Counted from the stretch's first letter, positions 1 through 7,321 are shown. The stretch is 26,277 nt of DNA from Azonexus sp. (GCA_031274715.1 JAISPT010000002.1:1-26277), one strand, 5' to 3'. Made by a program: numbers and translations. The notes: generated from the letters alone by a model not told the origin.

Positions 1-31
1 TGGGGGCGGGGAACCGCAATTCAAGCCCGGC

Positions 32-1294
<1,263 letters not shown>

Positions 1295-1307
1295 CTGGGT
1301 TCTCCGG

Positions 1308-1937
1308 TCAAGCCGCGTCGCGGCGGGTTAGGACCTTGTCGATCAAGCCATATTCTGCTGCCTCGGCAGCAGAAAGGAAATTGTCGCGGTCGGTGTCTTT
1401 TTCGATGCGTTCCAGCGGCTGGCCGCTGTGTTCCGCCATGATGCGGTTGAGGCGGTCACGGATCGAGAGGATTTCCTTGGCGTGGATGGCGATGTCTGAG
1501 GCTTGGCCCTGGAAGCCGCCCAGCGGCTGATGAATCATCACGCGCGAATTGGGCAGGGCGAAGCGCTTGCCTTTGGTGCCGGCATTGAGCAGGAAGGCGC
1601 CCATCGAGGCGGCTTGGCCGATGCACAGCGTCGACACGTCCGGCTTGACGAATTGCATGGTGTCATAAATTGACAAGCCCGCCGTCACCGAGCCACCCGG
1701 CGAGTTGATATAGAAGTGGATGTCCTTGTCCGGATTTTCCGCTTCGAGGAACAGCATCTGGGCGACGACCAGATTGGCGCTGGCGTCGTTGACCGGGCCG
1801 ACAAGAAAGATCACCCGCTCCTTCAACAGGCGCGAATAGATGTCGTACGCGCGTTCGCCGCGGCCGCTCTGTTCCACCACCATCGGGACCAAGCCGAGTG
1901 CCTGCGGATTCTGGTTGCTTACGTTGTCGAATTTCAT
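1308..1937 (-). CDS. clpP: ClpP, ATP-dependent Clp protease proteolytic subunit
   Basis: ClpP is the serine peptidase that forms the tetradecameric chamber served by ClpX or ClpA. The 209-residue product shows the serine active-site context GQAASMGAF (Ser111), the histidine context MIHQPLGG (His136) and an aspartate in the DTDRD stretch (Asp185). These have the same spacing as the E. coli triad. The N-terminus is a short propeptide before the MVVEQSGRGERAYDIYSR segment. An AAGGG sequence precedes the ATG. The gene lies between tig (42-base gap) and clpX (13-base gap) on the same strand, as in most proteobacteria. Confidence 0.98.
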   Translation of the reverse strand: MKFDNVSNQNPQALGLVPMVVEQSGRGERAYDIYSRLLKERVIFLVGPVNDASANLVVAQMLFLEAENPDKDIHFYINSPGGSVTAGLSIYDTMQFVKPDVSTLCIGQAASMGAFLLNAGTKGKRFALPNSRVMIHQPLGGFQGQASDIAIHAKEILSIRDRLNRIMAEHSGQPLERIEKDTDRDNFLSAAEAAEYGLIDKVLTRRDAA

Positions 1938-1979
1938 GTCGGCCCTTGTCGATTACCTTGTTTTCCGATGTCGTCCAGC

Positions 1980-3284
1980 TTACTGCTTCTGGCCCATCAG
2001 TTCATCAAAAACGGCCGCCTTGTCGGTCACCTTGGCCTTGCCCAGCACCCAGGCGACAACGTTGTTCTCGATGGCGACGCCTTCGACTTCCTGCAGGCGT
2101 TGCGGCTGGGCGTAGTACCAGCGGATCACTTCTTCCGGCTGCTCGTAGCTCTGGGCGGTTTCCTCGACCATTGCCCGGACCTGTTCCGGTGCCGCCTGGA
2201 GTTTCTCGGTCTTGACCACTTCGGCAAGGATCAGGCCCAGGGAGACACGGCGTTTGGCCTGGTCGGCGAACCATTCCGGCTGAATCGGGAAATCCTTGGT
2301 CTTCATGCCGCGTTGTTCCATATCCTGGCGGGCGTTCTGCATCAGGCGCTGGATTTCCATATCGATCAGGGCCACCGGGATGGTGATCGGGTTGGCCTGG
2401 AGCAGGGCTTCCATGACCTGATCCTTGACCTTGCCTTCGATGCGGCGCTTGACTTCGCGCTTCAGGTTGGCGGCGACCTCTTCCTTCATCTTGGCCACAT
2501 CACCGTCGGCCACGCCCATGCTCTTGGCGAACTCGGCATCGACTTCCGGCAGTTGCGGCGCCTGCACCTGCTTGACGGTGATCTCGAATTGCACCGTCTG
2601 GCCAGCCAAGTCCTTGGCGTGGTAGTCGGCCGGGAAGGTCAGGTCGAAGGTCTTGGCATCGCCGGCCTTGCTGCCTTCAACGGCATTCTCAAAGTCGGGC
2701 AACATCATGCCCTGGCCGAGAACGAACGGATAGTCGCTGGCCTGGCCGCCCTGAAAGGGTACGCCATCCTTCTTGCCGAGGAAGTCGATGACGACACGGT
2801 CTTCCTTGGTCGCGGCACGGTCGGTATCGGCATAGGTGACGCGCTGCTTGCGCAGGATATCCAGGGTCTTGTCCACTTCGGCGGTGCCGACCTCGAGGAC
2901 CGGACGCTCGATCTTGGCGGCTGACAGATCGCCTGGAGCGAATTCGGGATAGACCTCGAAAATGGCGGAAAATTCGAGGTGAGTAGTGCTCTCGGTATTC
3001 TTCGGCTCGATGCGCGGATAGCCGGCGACGCGCATCTTCTGTGCGCTGACAGTCTCGCCGAAGACGCGGTCGAGTTCTTCCGACAGCACCTCATGACGCG
3101 CTTGAGCGCCGTACTGCTGCCTAACGATGCTGAACGGCACCTTGCCCGGACGGAAGCCCGACATCTTGACGTTGCGGCCCATGCGCTTCAGGCGCTGTTC
3201 CATTTCCTTCTCGACATCGGCGATGGCGATGGCGAGGTCTACGCGGCGTTCGAGTTCGCTAGCTTGTGCAGTGTTAGATTCCAT
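1980..3284 (-). CDS. tig: Trigger factor, ribosome-associated chaperone and peptidyl-prolyl isomerase
   Basis: Trigger factor binds at the ribosome exit tunnel and shields nascent chains. The 434-residue protein has the N-terminal ribosome-docking domain with the signature GFRPGKVP (residues about 44-51). A central FKBP-type PPIase domain follows (from about GVPFQGG to FEITVKQVQ), then the long helical C-terminal chaperone arms. The start at 3284 has an AAGGA ribosome binding site. It is the first gene of the tig-clpP-clpX cluster. The upstream intergenic region is shared with the divergent tRNA-His gene. Confidence 0.97.
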   Translation of the reverse strand: MESNTAQASELERRVDLAIAIADVEKEMEQRLKRMGRNVKMSGFRPGKVPFSIVRQQYGAQARHEVLSEELDRVFGETVSAQKMRVAGYPRIEPKNTESTTHLEFSAIFEVYPEFAPGDLSAAKIERPVLEVGTAEVDKTLDILRKQRVTYADTDRAATKEDRVVIDFLGKKDGVPFQGGQASDYPFVLGQGMMLPDFENAVEGSKAGDAKTFDLTFPADYHAKDLAGQTVQFEITVKQVQAPQLPEVDAEFAKSMGVADGDVAKMKEEVAANLKREVKRRIEGKVKDQVMEALLQANPITIPVALIDMEIQRLMQNARQDMEQRGMKTKDFPIQPEWFADQAKRRVSLGLILAEVVKTEKLQAAPEQVRAMVEETAQSYEQPEEVIRWYYAQPQRLQEVEGVAIENNVVAWVLGKAKVTDKAAVFDELMGQKQ

Positions 3285-3391
3285 GAGAGTTCCTTGTAAC
3301 GTCGGAGCCGAAAAATAAAACCATTGATTCTATCACGGTCAGCGCAAGGCAAAGCCTCGCAGCGGCCGATGTAAAAGAACTGCGGAAGGGG

Positions 3392-3420
3392 TGGACAGGC
3401 TGGCGGGAAGTTCGTAAAAT
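3392..3420 (+). promoter_or_regulatory. Sigma-70 promoter of the tRNA-His gene
   Basis: A -35 box TGGACA (3392-3397) and a -10 box TAAAAT (3415-3420) are separated by exactly 17 bases. Transcription would start about 7 bases later, close to position 3427 and 10 bases before the tRNA. This is seen directly in the sequence; activity is inferred. Confidence 0.75.
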
Positions 3421-3436
3421 GCGCGCCTTCTTCAGC

Positions 3437-3513
3437 GGCGGCAGTAGCTCAGTCGGTAGAGTCCCGGATTGTGATTCCGGTTGTCGTGGGTTCGAGCCCC
3501 ATCTGTCGCCCCA
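3437..3513 (+). tRNA. tRNA-His (anticodon GTG)
   Basis: The sequence folds as a full cloverleaf with CCA encoded at 3511-3513. The acceptor stem pairs 3438-3444 with 3503-3509, and the extra G at 3437 pairs with the discriminator C at 3510. This -1G:C73 pair is the hallmark of tRNA-His. The anticodon stem CCGGA/TCCGG encloses the loop with GTG at 3471-3473. The T arm contains GGTTCGA. The gene is intact and is not disrupted by the neighbouring prophage. Confidence 0.98.
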
Positions 3514-3548
3514 GAACATAGCTTCACCAAGCACCATGAAGCATCAGA

Positions 3549-3584
3549 AACCCCGATAGCCTAGGCTTTCGGGGTTTTTTCTTT
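3549..3584 (+). terminator. Rho-independent terminator downstream of tRNA-His
   Basis: An 8-bp perfect stem AACCCCGA/TCGGGGTT (3549-3556 with 3569-3576) runs into a T tract (3575-3580). It lies 35 bases after the tRNA and before the dif-like site, so it insulates the tRNA transcript from the prophage. Confidence 0.85.
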
Positions 3585-3655
3585 GTGGCATCCCACGCCA
3601 TTCAATTTGAAGAAGCCTTTGAGGAGGAATACCACTGGCACTGCATCACAATTAT

Positions 3656-3683
3656 ATTTAACATAATACAAATTATGCGAAGT
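3656..3683. other. dif / left attachment site (XerCD recombination site)
   Basis: Read on the minus strand the 28 bp are a XerC arm ACTTCGCATAA, a 6-bp centre TTTGTA and a XerD arm TTATGTTAAAT. The XerD arm equals that of E. coli dif, and the XerC arm shares its inner CGCATAA. As the left junction of the prophage, the XerD half (3656-3666) should be chromosomal and the XerC half (3673-3683) phage-derived. The XerC half also forms the last codons and stop of the adjacent regulator gene. Confidence 0.88.
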
Positions 3684-3794
3684 TCAGAACGCGGTTAAGG
3701 GTCACGTATCCACCAGCCGCTTTTCGCCCGATCCCGCAAGAACCGAAATAGCCGAACCCCTGCGTGCAGGCCGTAACCGCCGCCATGACTGCAC
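3673..3794. repeat. Left copy of the 122-bp prophage-end direct repeat
   Basis: This segment is repeated in the same orientation and without gaps at 11517-11638, with about 13 mismatches by eye (about 89% identity). It covers the XerC arm of the attachment site and the last roughly 40 codons of the regulator gene. Similarity stops abruptly after CCATGACTGCAC in both copies. Confidence 0.9.
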
Positions 3795-4086
3795 GCCATA
3801 TGAAAGACCGCCAGAACTCCAAATGCCGAGGATCCTTCGCCGTTAGTAGTTGCAGTTCTGCAACCATCGTTAGCGGATCGATTTCAAGCGTGATCGCCAG
3901 CTTTACTACGACGATCAGCGGCATGGTGCGCGACCCTCGGCGGATGCCGGCCAGCGTGCTCTTGGAAATGTCCAGCCGCTTGGCGAGCGCGTAATCGCTC
4001 TGGATGCCGATTTTTGCCTTGGCAGCCTCTAGATACTCCGTAACCCGCGTTCGTCGATCCTGAGGCGTTTCTGTGCGTTCTGGCAT
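3673..4086 (-). CDS. XRE-family phage regulator with a hydrophobic C-terminal tail (regulator 1)
   Basis: Residues about 17-75 form a helix-turn-helix of the XRE/Cro-like phage regulator type (YLEAAKAK, SDYALAKRLDISKSTLAGIRRGSR). This resembles small inovirus regulators annotated as DUF3693. A hydrophobic segment rich in A, V, W and F follows (about residues 90-118), then a glycine-rich tail. The ATG at 4086 has a strong AGGAG site. It is a clear paralogue of regulator 2 at 4446-4712: both share the YL-A-KA, SDY-LAK and FW-S-RA landmarks. The last four codons (NFA and stop) are the XerC arm of the attachment site. It probably represses phage genes; which operators it uses is unknown. Confidence 0.8.
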   Translation of the reverse strand: MPERTETPQDRRTRVTEYLEAAKAKIGIQSDYALAKRLDISKSTLAGIRRGSRTMPLIVVVKLAITLEIDPLTMVAELQLLTAKDPRHLEFWRSFIWRAVMAAVTACTQGFGYFGSCGIGRKAAGGYVTLNRVLNFA

Positions 4087-4119
4087 GGCGGCTCCTGGTG
4101 AGCCGCCGATTAGATCACA

Positions 4120-4437
4120 TCAGCGTTCCAGCCTTTTTTTTCGTTCTTCGTCGGCGCGTATTTCTGCTTCGAGGCGAGCGCATGCCATCGTCGGCGGACA
4201 CTCAAACTGCTCTGCCCGTTTTTTCCGTTCCGCTTCGGCTTCTTGCTCAAGGCGTGCCATTGCTCGGGCGCGTTTCATCACTGGCGGGCGCTTGGGCTGT
4301 TCAAGGACCTTGGGTTCCGTCCCGCAAGGCACGTTTTGAAAGACTGCTTGACCGTTTGCTCCGACGCATTTGTATGCCTCCCCGGCATGAACCGATGCGG
4401 CCCCGAGCGCCATGACGATGGCAATAATGGTTTTCAC
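4120..4437 (-). CDS. Secreted DUF4124-type protein
   Basis: A GTG at 4437, with AGGA seven bases upstream overlapping the previous stop codon, gives 105 residues. The N-terminus is a signal peptide (MKTIIAIVMALGAASVHAG). A short DUF4124-like motif follows (YKCVGANGQAVFQNVPCG), then a charged, probably coiled-coil region rich in K, R, E and A. Two further cysteines lie near residues 80-86. DUF4124 proteins are periplasmic and mostly of unknown function. It sits between the two regulators in one minus-strand operon (8 bases after regulator 2, 33 before regulator 1). That is an unusual place for an exported protein and suggests expression in the lysogen. A role in altering the host envelope or superinfection immunity is speculation. 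Confidence 0.75.
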   Translation of the reverse strand: MKTIIAIVMALGAASVHAGEAYKCVGANGQAVFQNVPCGTEPKVLEQPKRPPVMKRARAMARLEQEAEAERKKRAEQFECPPTMACARLEAEIRADEERKKRLER

Positions 4438-4445
4438 GCGGTTTC

Positions 4446-4712
4446 CTAGGCTGCTCGGGAGAGAACGGATTGCCAGAAGGCCCGGCGCTTTTCGTTCTTC
4501 TCTCGCTGTTCTTCCAGGTCGGCGATGACGTGCGCCGGGTCGAGGTTGAGGGCTTTTGCGATTCGGAAAGCAACATCGTTTGGTACTGGTCGGGAGCCGT
4601 CTCTCATGCTGACGATGCGGCCGTTTCCGACCTCTAGCACCTTGGCTAGCTGATAGTCGGACGCGAGTTTTAGCTGTGCCTTCACAGCGTCCAGATAGAC
4701 GCTTGGTTCCAT
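4446..4712 (-). CDS. XRE-family phage regulator (regulator 2)
   Basis: The 88-residue product from ATG 4712 is essentially one XRE helix-turn-helix domain (SDYQLAKVLEVGNGRIVSM, then DPAHVIADLEEQREK). It ends FWQSVLSRAA, paralogous to the FWRSFIWRA part of regulator 1 but without the long hydrophobic tail. I chose 4712 because the YLDAVKA core starts right after it and a GGCGG sequence lies upstream. ATGs at 4736 and 4781 are alternatives that would run into the operator motifs. It is the first gene of the minus-strand regulator operon and lies next to the divergent early promoter, so it is the best candidate for the lysogeny repressor. Confidence 0.8.
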   Translation of the reverse strand: MEPSVYLDAVKAQLKLASDYQLAKVLEVGNGRIVSMRDGSRPVPNDVAFRIAKALNLDPAHVIADLEEQREKNEKRRAFWQSVLSRAA

Positions 4713-4750
4713 TTTTCTTTTCCGCCTGTCGGTCATGCTTCTAACGCTAG

Positions 4751-4816
4751 CTCGCATTTGAGAGCTTGACATCACTTCCAAATGAGAGTTTTATCTCGAT
4801 TGCTCGCGTTTGTGAG
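4751..4816 (+). promoter_or_regulatory. Early phage promoter overlapped by three operator-like motifs
   Basis: A perfect -35 box TTGACA (4766-4771) stands 17 bases from TTTTAT (4789-4794), reading toward the ssDNA-binding protein gene. Three related 14-bp motifs surround it: CTCGCATTTGAGAG at 4751-4764, CTCTCATTTGGAAG on the minus strand at 4775-4788, and CTCGCGTTTGTGAG at 4803-4816. The middle one fills the spacer between the -35 and -10 boxes. Binding there by one or both XRE regulators would block the promoter. The motifs are seen; the binding is inferred. Confidence 0.65.
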
Positions 4817-4866
4817 TTGTTCGAAATACCACACTTTTCCAACAAACCAAGGAAGGCAGGAACGAA

Positions 4867-5208
4867 ATGATCCTTATCGAAATCGACAGCACCAGCACCA
4901 AGCGCAAGTCCGGCGAGAACGCCAAGGGCCCGTGGTCCATGACCTTTCAGCAGGTCAGCATCAGCGGCCACATGATCGACGGCTTCCCGGCCAAGCATCC
5001 TCGTGAATCCACGATTCAGCTGGACGGCGACAACCCGCAGCCGTACCCGGTCGGCGTCTATGTGATCCACCCGGACTCCTACTTCTTCGGCGACTTTGGC
5101 CGCTTCACCTTGGGCCGCCTGAAGCTCCAGCCGCTCAAGGACTTCATCGCCGAGTTCCAGAAGCAGATGGGCGCGCAAGTCACGTTCAACCAGCCCAAGG
5201 CCGCTTGA
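4867..5208 (+). CDS. Phage single-stranded DNA-binding protein (gene V-like)
   Basis: The 113-residue protein is the first plus-strand gene after the early promoter and has an AAGGAAGG-type ribosome binding site. Its position directly before the replication genes, its size and its OB-fold-like pattern (GPWSMTFQQVSISG, YPVGVYVIHPDSYFFGDFGRF, LGRLKLQPL) match inovirus G5P-type helix-destabilising proteins. These coat the newly made viral strand and hand it to the assembly machinery. It resembles other GXPWXMXFQ-containing phage ssDNA-binding proteins that I recognise. The assignment is by family resemblance and context, not by a single catalytic motif. Confidence 0.8.
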   Translation: MILIEIDSTSTKRKSGENAKGPWSMTFQQVSISGHMIDGFPAKHPRESTIQLDGDNPQPYPVGVYVIHPDSYFFGDFGRFTLGRLKLQPLKDFIAEFQKQMGAQVTFNQPKAA

Positions 5209-5209
5209 C

Positions 5210-5386
5210 GTGGAAACCGTCCGCTGTCCTGTCTATCTCGTTCGCCGGGCCGTGCGCGCCTCGGTGATCGAGATTCAGGATTACCGCTACACGGGCGATC
5301 AGCGGCGGTGCGCCGCCGTCGGCCGCTTCATGCTACGGGTCGGCGTGCCGACCATCAGTACGGCGGTGTTCCGGCATGGCCGCTAA
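5210..5386 (+). CDS. Small phage protein, 58 residues, GTG start
   Basis: A GTG at 5210 lies one base after the ssDNA-binding protein stop (TGACGTG), with AAGG at 5197-5200 as a suitable ribosome binding site. The reading frame stays open to TAA at 5384-5386 and ends 11 bases inside the next gene. The product is basic (VRCPVYLVRRAVRASVIEIQ at the start, ending AVFRHGR) with two cysteines. I recognise no family. Its length, tight coupling and lack of gaps in the operon support it as a real gene. Inoviruses often carry such small genes between gene V and gene II. Confidence 0.6.
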   Translation: METVRCPVYLVRRAVRASVIEIQDYRYTGDQRRCAAVGRFMLRVGVPTISTAVFRHGR

Positions 5387-5549
5387 GAAGCGTAACGCCG
5401 CCGTCGAGGCCACGCTACCCCTGCCGGGCATTTCCCGCCCGGTAGGGCGTCCGCGCAAGCCGGATGCGCTGACCCCGGCGCAACGCGCCAAGCGCTACCG
5501 CCAGCGTCAGAAGGCGGCTGCTATTTCCGTGACGCGTCACGGAAATTGA
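5376..5549 (+). CDS. Small basic phage protein with a GRPRK motif, 57 residues
   Basis: ATG 5376 overlaps the end of the upstream gene by 11 bases, and TGA 5547-5549 overlaps the rep ATG (TGATG). The product is strongly basic: GRPRKPDALTPAQRAKRYRQ is followed by more K and Q. The GRPRK core is like an AT-hook, and the whole segment resembles residues 21-42 of the Rep protein encoded next. It is probably a DNA-binding accessory or regulatory factor for replication; this is inference. Its last eight codons lie within a perfect 24-bp palindrome. Confidence 0.62.
   Translation: MAAKKRNAAVEATLPLPGISRPVGRPRKPDALTPAQRAKRYRQRQKAAAISVTRHGN
5523..5546. repeat. Perfect 24-bp palindrome at the small-gene/rep junction
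   Basis: ATTTCCGTGACG (5523-5534) is followed directly by its exact reverse complement CGTCACGGAAAT (5535-5546). It ends three bases before the rep ATG at 5549. It could be a dimeric-protein operator controlling rep, an origin element, or an RNA hairpin over the rep start. Confidence 0.9.
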
Positions 5550-6802
5550 TGATTGCCATGTCCGCCGACAACCGCCCTTCCCCCGCCCTGCCCGCCGGCT
5601 CGGTCATGGGACGGCCGCGTAAGGCGGGCGCATTGTCCAGCACTGAACGTTCGCGCCTGCGTCGTGAGCGTCTCAATGGGTGCAACGGGATCGCTGCATC
5701 TGATGCAACGGAAACTCCTTCACTGCCTGTCATTTCCCCATCGTTGGCCGGGGGACTTTCCGTTGCATTTTCGACTTGCAGTGCTAGTACCACTGCAAGT
5801 AATTCCCAGAAGTGGGAATTTCCTGTCACGAAAAGTCTTTCATCCAGTGTTTTTTCCAGTGTCTGCTGCGACTGGATGTCCGGCCGGCATGAGTACCTTG
5901 AGGAAACGGAGCCCCGCAACGGCGGCCGTGTCCTGAAGGTCACTCAGGAGGGTGAAATCGAGTGGGAGACGGCTAGTTGGGAGTCGATCCGTTGCCCGTC
6001 TTCCGATACCTCGATTCGCGCCAAGTGCGACGGCAAGCAACTTCACTTCTCGGCCAATATCGGCCGCTTCCAGCACCAGGACAATTTCGAGGGCTTGACG
6101 GTCATGCAGTGCGTCGAGAAGTGGGCGCGCATCCTGCGCAACCTCGGTTTCGACACCACCGGTTTCGGCACCCGGCACCGCGTCGGCACGCCGGCCGAGT
6201 GCGGGACCTTCCTGACCCGCCTCGACCTGGCCGGGAACATGGCGACCGACAACTACGCCGCGCTGTGCACGTCGCTGATGAATCGGCGTATCGGCCAGCG
6301 TCTGCCGAAGGAAGGCAAGTTTGGCCCGACCTGGGGTTACGACGCCAAGCGTGGCAATTGGATGAAGGCCAAGCTTTATGACAAGGATGCCGAGATGCAG
6401 GGCCTGCGCCGCCCGGCTGCCGGTGCTACGCGGGCGCGTTTCGAGGTGCAGATCGGCAGCGAATGGTTGAAGCAATACCAAATGGATAGAGTGGATGCGT
6501 GGAAGGACGATGACATGGGACAGATTATTTACGGCCGCTTCGCCGATCAGGTTTTCCGTGACCAGGTCGAGGTTACGCAGTGGAATGACATACCGATTCG
6601 CCTGCGTACTTGGGCGGTGTTGTGGCGTGATGGTGAGGATATTCGCAACCAGATGAGCCAGAGTGCTTATTACCGCGTCCGCAAGACGTTGCTGGATGAC
6701 TTCGGCATCGATATCGGCGTGCCTTGCAACGTCCAGTCGCTGACCCGGCGCGTGCAGACCGTTTCCGTGATGCCGCTTAACGCCCTGCGGCGGGTCGCCT
6801 GA
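5549..6802 (+). CDS. Inovirus rolling-circle replication initiator (gene II/X-like Rep)
   Basis: The protein should nick the double-stranded form to start rolling-circle synthesis. From about residue 107 (CCDWM) it matches the phage/plasmid Rep family of gene II/X type. Landmarks are the NIGRFQHQDNF segment, TRLDLAGNM (about residue 225), KLYDKDAEM with a candidate catalytic tyrosine, ARFEVQ and a C-terminal YYRVRKTLL. ATG 5549 overlaps the previous stop as TGATG, which supports this start (417 residues). The first 109 residues are atypical: a GRPRK-containing basic stretch, then a serine/threonine-rich segment whose DNA holds several hairpins. A shorter form from ATG 5876 (308 residues) would begin almost exactly at the conserved domain. 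Confidence 0.85.
   Translation: MIAMSADNRPSPALPAGSVMGRPRKAGALSSTERSRLRRERLNGCNGIAASDATETPSLPVISPSLAGGLSVAFSTCSASTTASNSQKWEFPVTKSLSSSVFSSVCCDWMSGRHEYLEETEPRNGGRVLKVTQEGEIEWETASWESIRCPSSDTSIRAKCDGKQLHFSANIGRFQHQDNFEGLTVMQCVEKWARILRNLGFDTTGFGTRHRVGTPAECGTFLTRLDLAGNMATDNYAALCTSLMNRRIGQRLPKEGKFGPTWGYDAKRGNWMKAKLYDKDAEMQGLRRPAAGATRARFEVQIGSEWLKQYQMDRVDAWKDDDMGQIIYGRFADQVFRDQVEVTQWNDIPIRLRTWAVLWRDGEDIRNQMSQSAYYRVRKTLLDDFGIDIGVPCNVQSLTRRVQTVSVMPLNALRRVA
5681..5820. repeat. Iteron-like repeats and stacked hairpins inside the rep 5' region
   Basis: TGCAACGG occurs at 5681-5688 and 5704-5711 and inverted at 5760-5767. The latter two lie in a 12-bp perfect inverted repeat (5703-5714 with 5757-5768). Two more perfect hairpins follow directly: ACTTGCAGTG/CACTGCAAGT (5774-5783 with 5791-5800, 7-base loop) and AATTCCCA/TGGGAATT (5801-5808 with 5813-5820, 4-base loop). 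Such density is typical of a phage origin rather than plain coding sequence. Confidence 0.75.
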
Positions 6803-6933
6803 TGTCAGCGCTTACCGAGTGGTTTGAAGACACCATCGCCTACTTGATGGATGAATTTGGCATGTCTGAGGAAGAAGCGTCTGAGCGTGCCGATGAAATC
6901 TATTTTGATTCCGATTCCGACGATCAGGAATAA
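6802..6933 (+). CDS. Small acidic phage protein, 43 residues
   Basis: The ATG overlaps the rep stop (TGATG). The product is very acidic, especially at the end (DEIYFDSDSDDQE), with a short amphipathic N-terminus (SALTEWFEDTIAYLMDEF). I do not recognise the family. Translational coupling to rep and the clean four-gene reading chain support it as real. It has no membrane segment, so it is more likely a regulatory or replication-linked protein than a coat protein. Confidence 0.6.
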   Translation: MSALTEWFEDTIAYLMDEFGMSEEEASERADEIYFDSDSDDQE

Positions 6934-6936
6934 AGC

Positions 6937-7104
6937 GTGCCCCCCACCGTCACTCTCGATATTTCGGCTGCCGTTGAACTGCTCTTTGGCATTCCGGCGC
7001 CAACCCTATTAGCCCAAGCCTTCTCGTTTGGGCTGATAACCCCGCTCACCTGTTACTTCATTGCGTTTCATGTGGGTGTTCTCATTAACTTTTGGAGGAA
7101 GTAG
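6937..7104 (+). CDS. Small phage membrane protein, 55 residues, GTG start
   Basis: A GTG at 6937 lies 3 bases after the previous stop, with AGGA upstream. The frame is open to TAG 7102-7104. The product has a hydrophobic stretch over about residues 24-51 (through LTCYFIAFHVGVLINF) and ends in the basic residues WRK, as expected for a single-pass inner-membrane protein. It lies immediately before the major coat gene, and its last codons contain the coat gene's ribosome binding site. It may be a minor virion tip protein or an assembly helper; no specific family is recognised. Confidence 0.62.
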   Translation: MPPTVTLDISAAVELLFGIPAPTLLAQAFSFGLITPLTCYFIAFHVGVLINFWRK

Positions 7105-7106
7105 AA

Positions 7107-7247
7107 ATGGTTGATTTCACTGAAATTATTGCCGCCGTCTCGTTGGCTGGCGTCGCTGCCGGCATCGTTGCCATGGGTGCCGTGAAGATCGTGCCCATCG
7201 TCGCGAAGTGGGGCACGAACAAGCTGGTCGGTTTCTTCGGCCGTTAA
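7107..7247 (+). CDS. Major coat protein (pVIII-like), 46 residues
   Basis: This is a textbook filamentous-phage coat protein: an acidic N-terminus (MVDFTEII), a hydrophobic Ala/Val/Gly-rich helix in the middle, and a basic C-terminus (VAKWGTNKLVGFFGR) that would face the viral DNA. There is no cleavable signal peptide, which resembles Pf3-type coats rather than M13 pVIII. It would therefore insert directly in the inner membrane, probably with YidC. The ribosome binding site GGAGG (7094-7098) is the strongest in the operon. A stable hairpin follows directly, as expected for the most highly made phage protein. Confidence 0.85.
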   Translation: MVDFTEIIAAVSLAGVAAGIVAMGAVKIVPIVAKWGTNKLVGFFGR

Positions 7248-7252
7248 TTCGC

Positions 7253-7271
7253 GGGGGCTTCGGCCCCCTTT
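7253..7271 (+). terminator. Hairpin terminator after the major coat gene
   Basis: A GGGGGC stem (7253-7258), a TTCG tetraloop and a GCCCCC stem (7263-7268) are followed by TTT. This very stable hairpin starts 5 bases after the coat stop. The T tract is short, so it is probably a partial terminator that sets high coat and lower minor-coat expression. Confidence 0.65.
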
Positions 7272-7314
7272 CCCGTGCGCTTTGAACGGTAGTGAAAAGC
7301 ACACGGGAAAGGGG
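7265..7314 (+). promoter_or_regulatory. 13-bp inverted repeat that hides the next gene's ribosome binding site
   Basis: CCCCTTTCCCGTG (7265-7277) is the exact reverse complement of CACGGGAAAGGGG (7302-7314). The right arm contains the AAAGGGG ribosome binding site of the gene starting at 7322. The left arm shares CCCCTTT with the 3' side of the terminator hairpin at 7253-7271, so the two hairpins cannot form together. Confidence 0.7.
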
Positions 7315-7321
7315 ATACGAC

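Noticed and set aside
1716..2924. Long plus-strand open frame (402 codons) across clpP and tig
   Set aside because: It is antisense to two highly conserved genes and its translation has no recognisable domain; GC-rich sequence gives such shadow frames.
3437..3513. tRNA-His as the phage attachment site
   Set aside because: The tRNA 3' end is not repeated at the right edge, the tRNA and its terminator lie outside the element, and the dif-like arms explain both edges.
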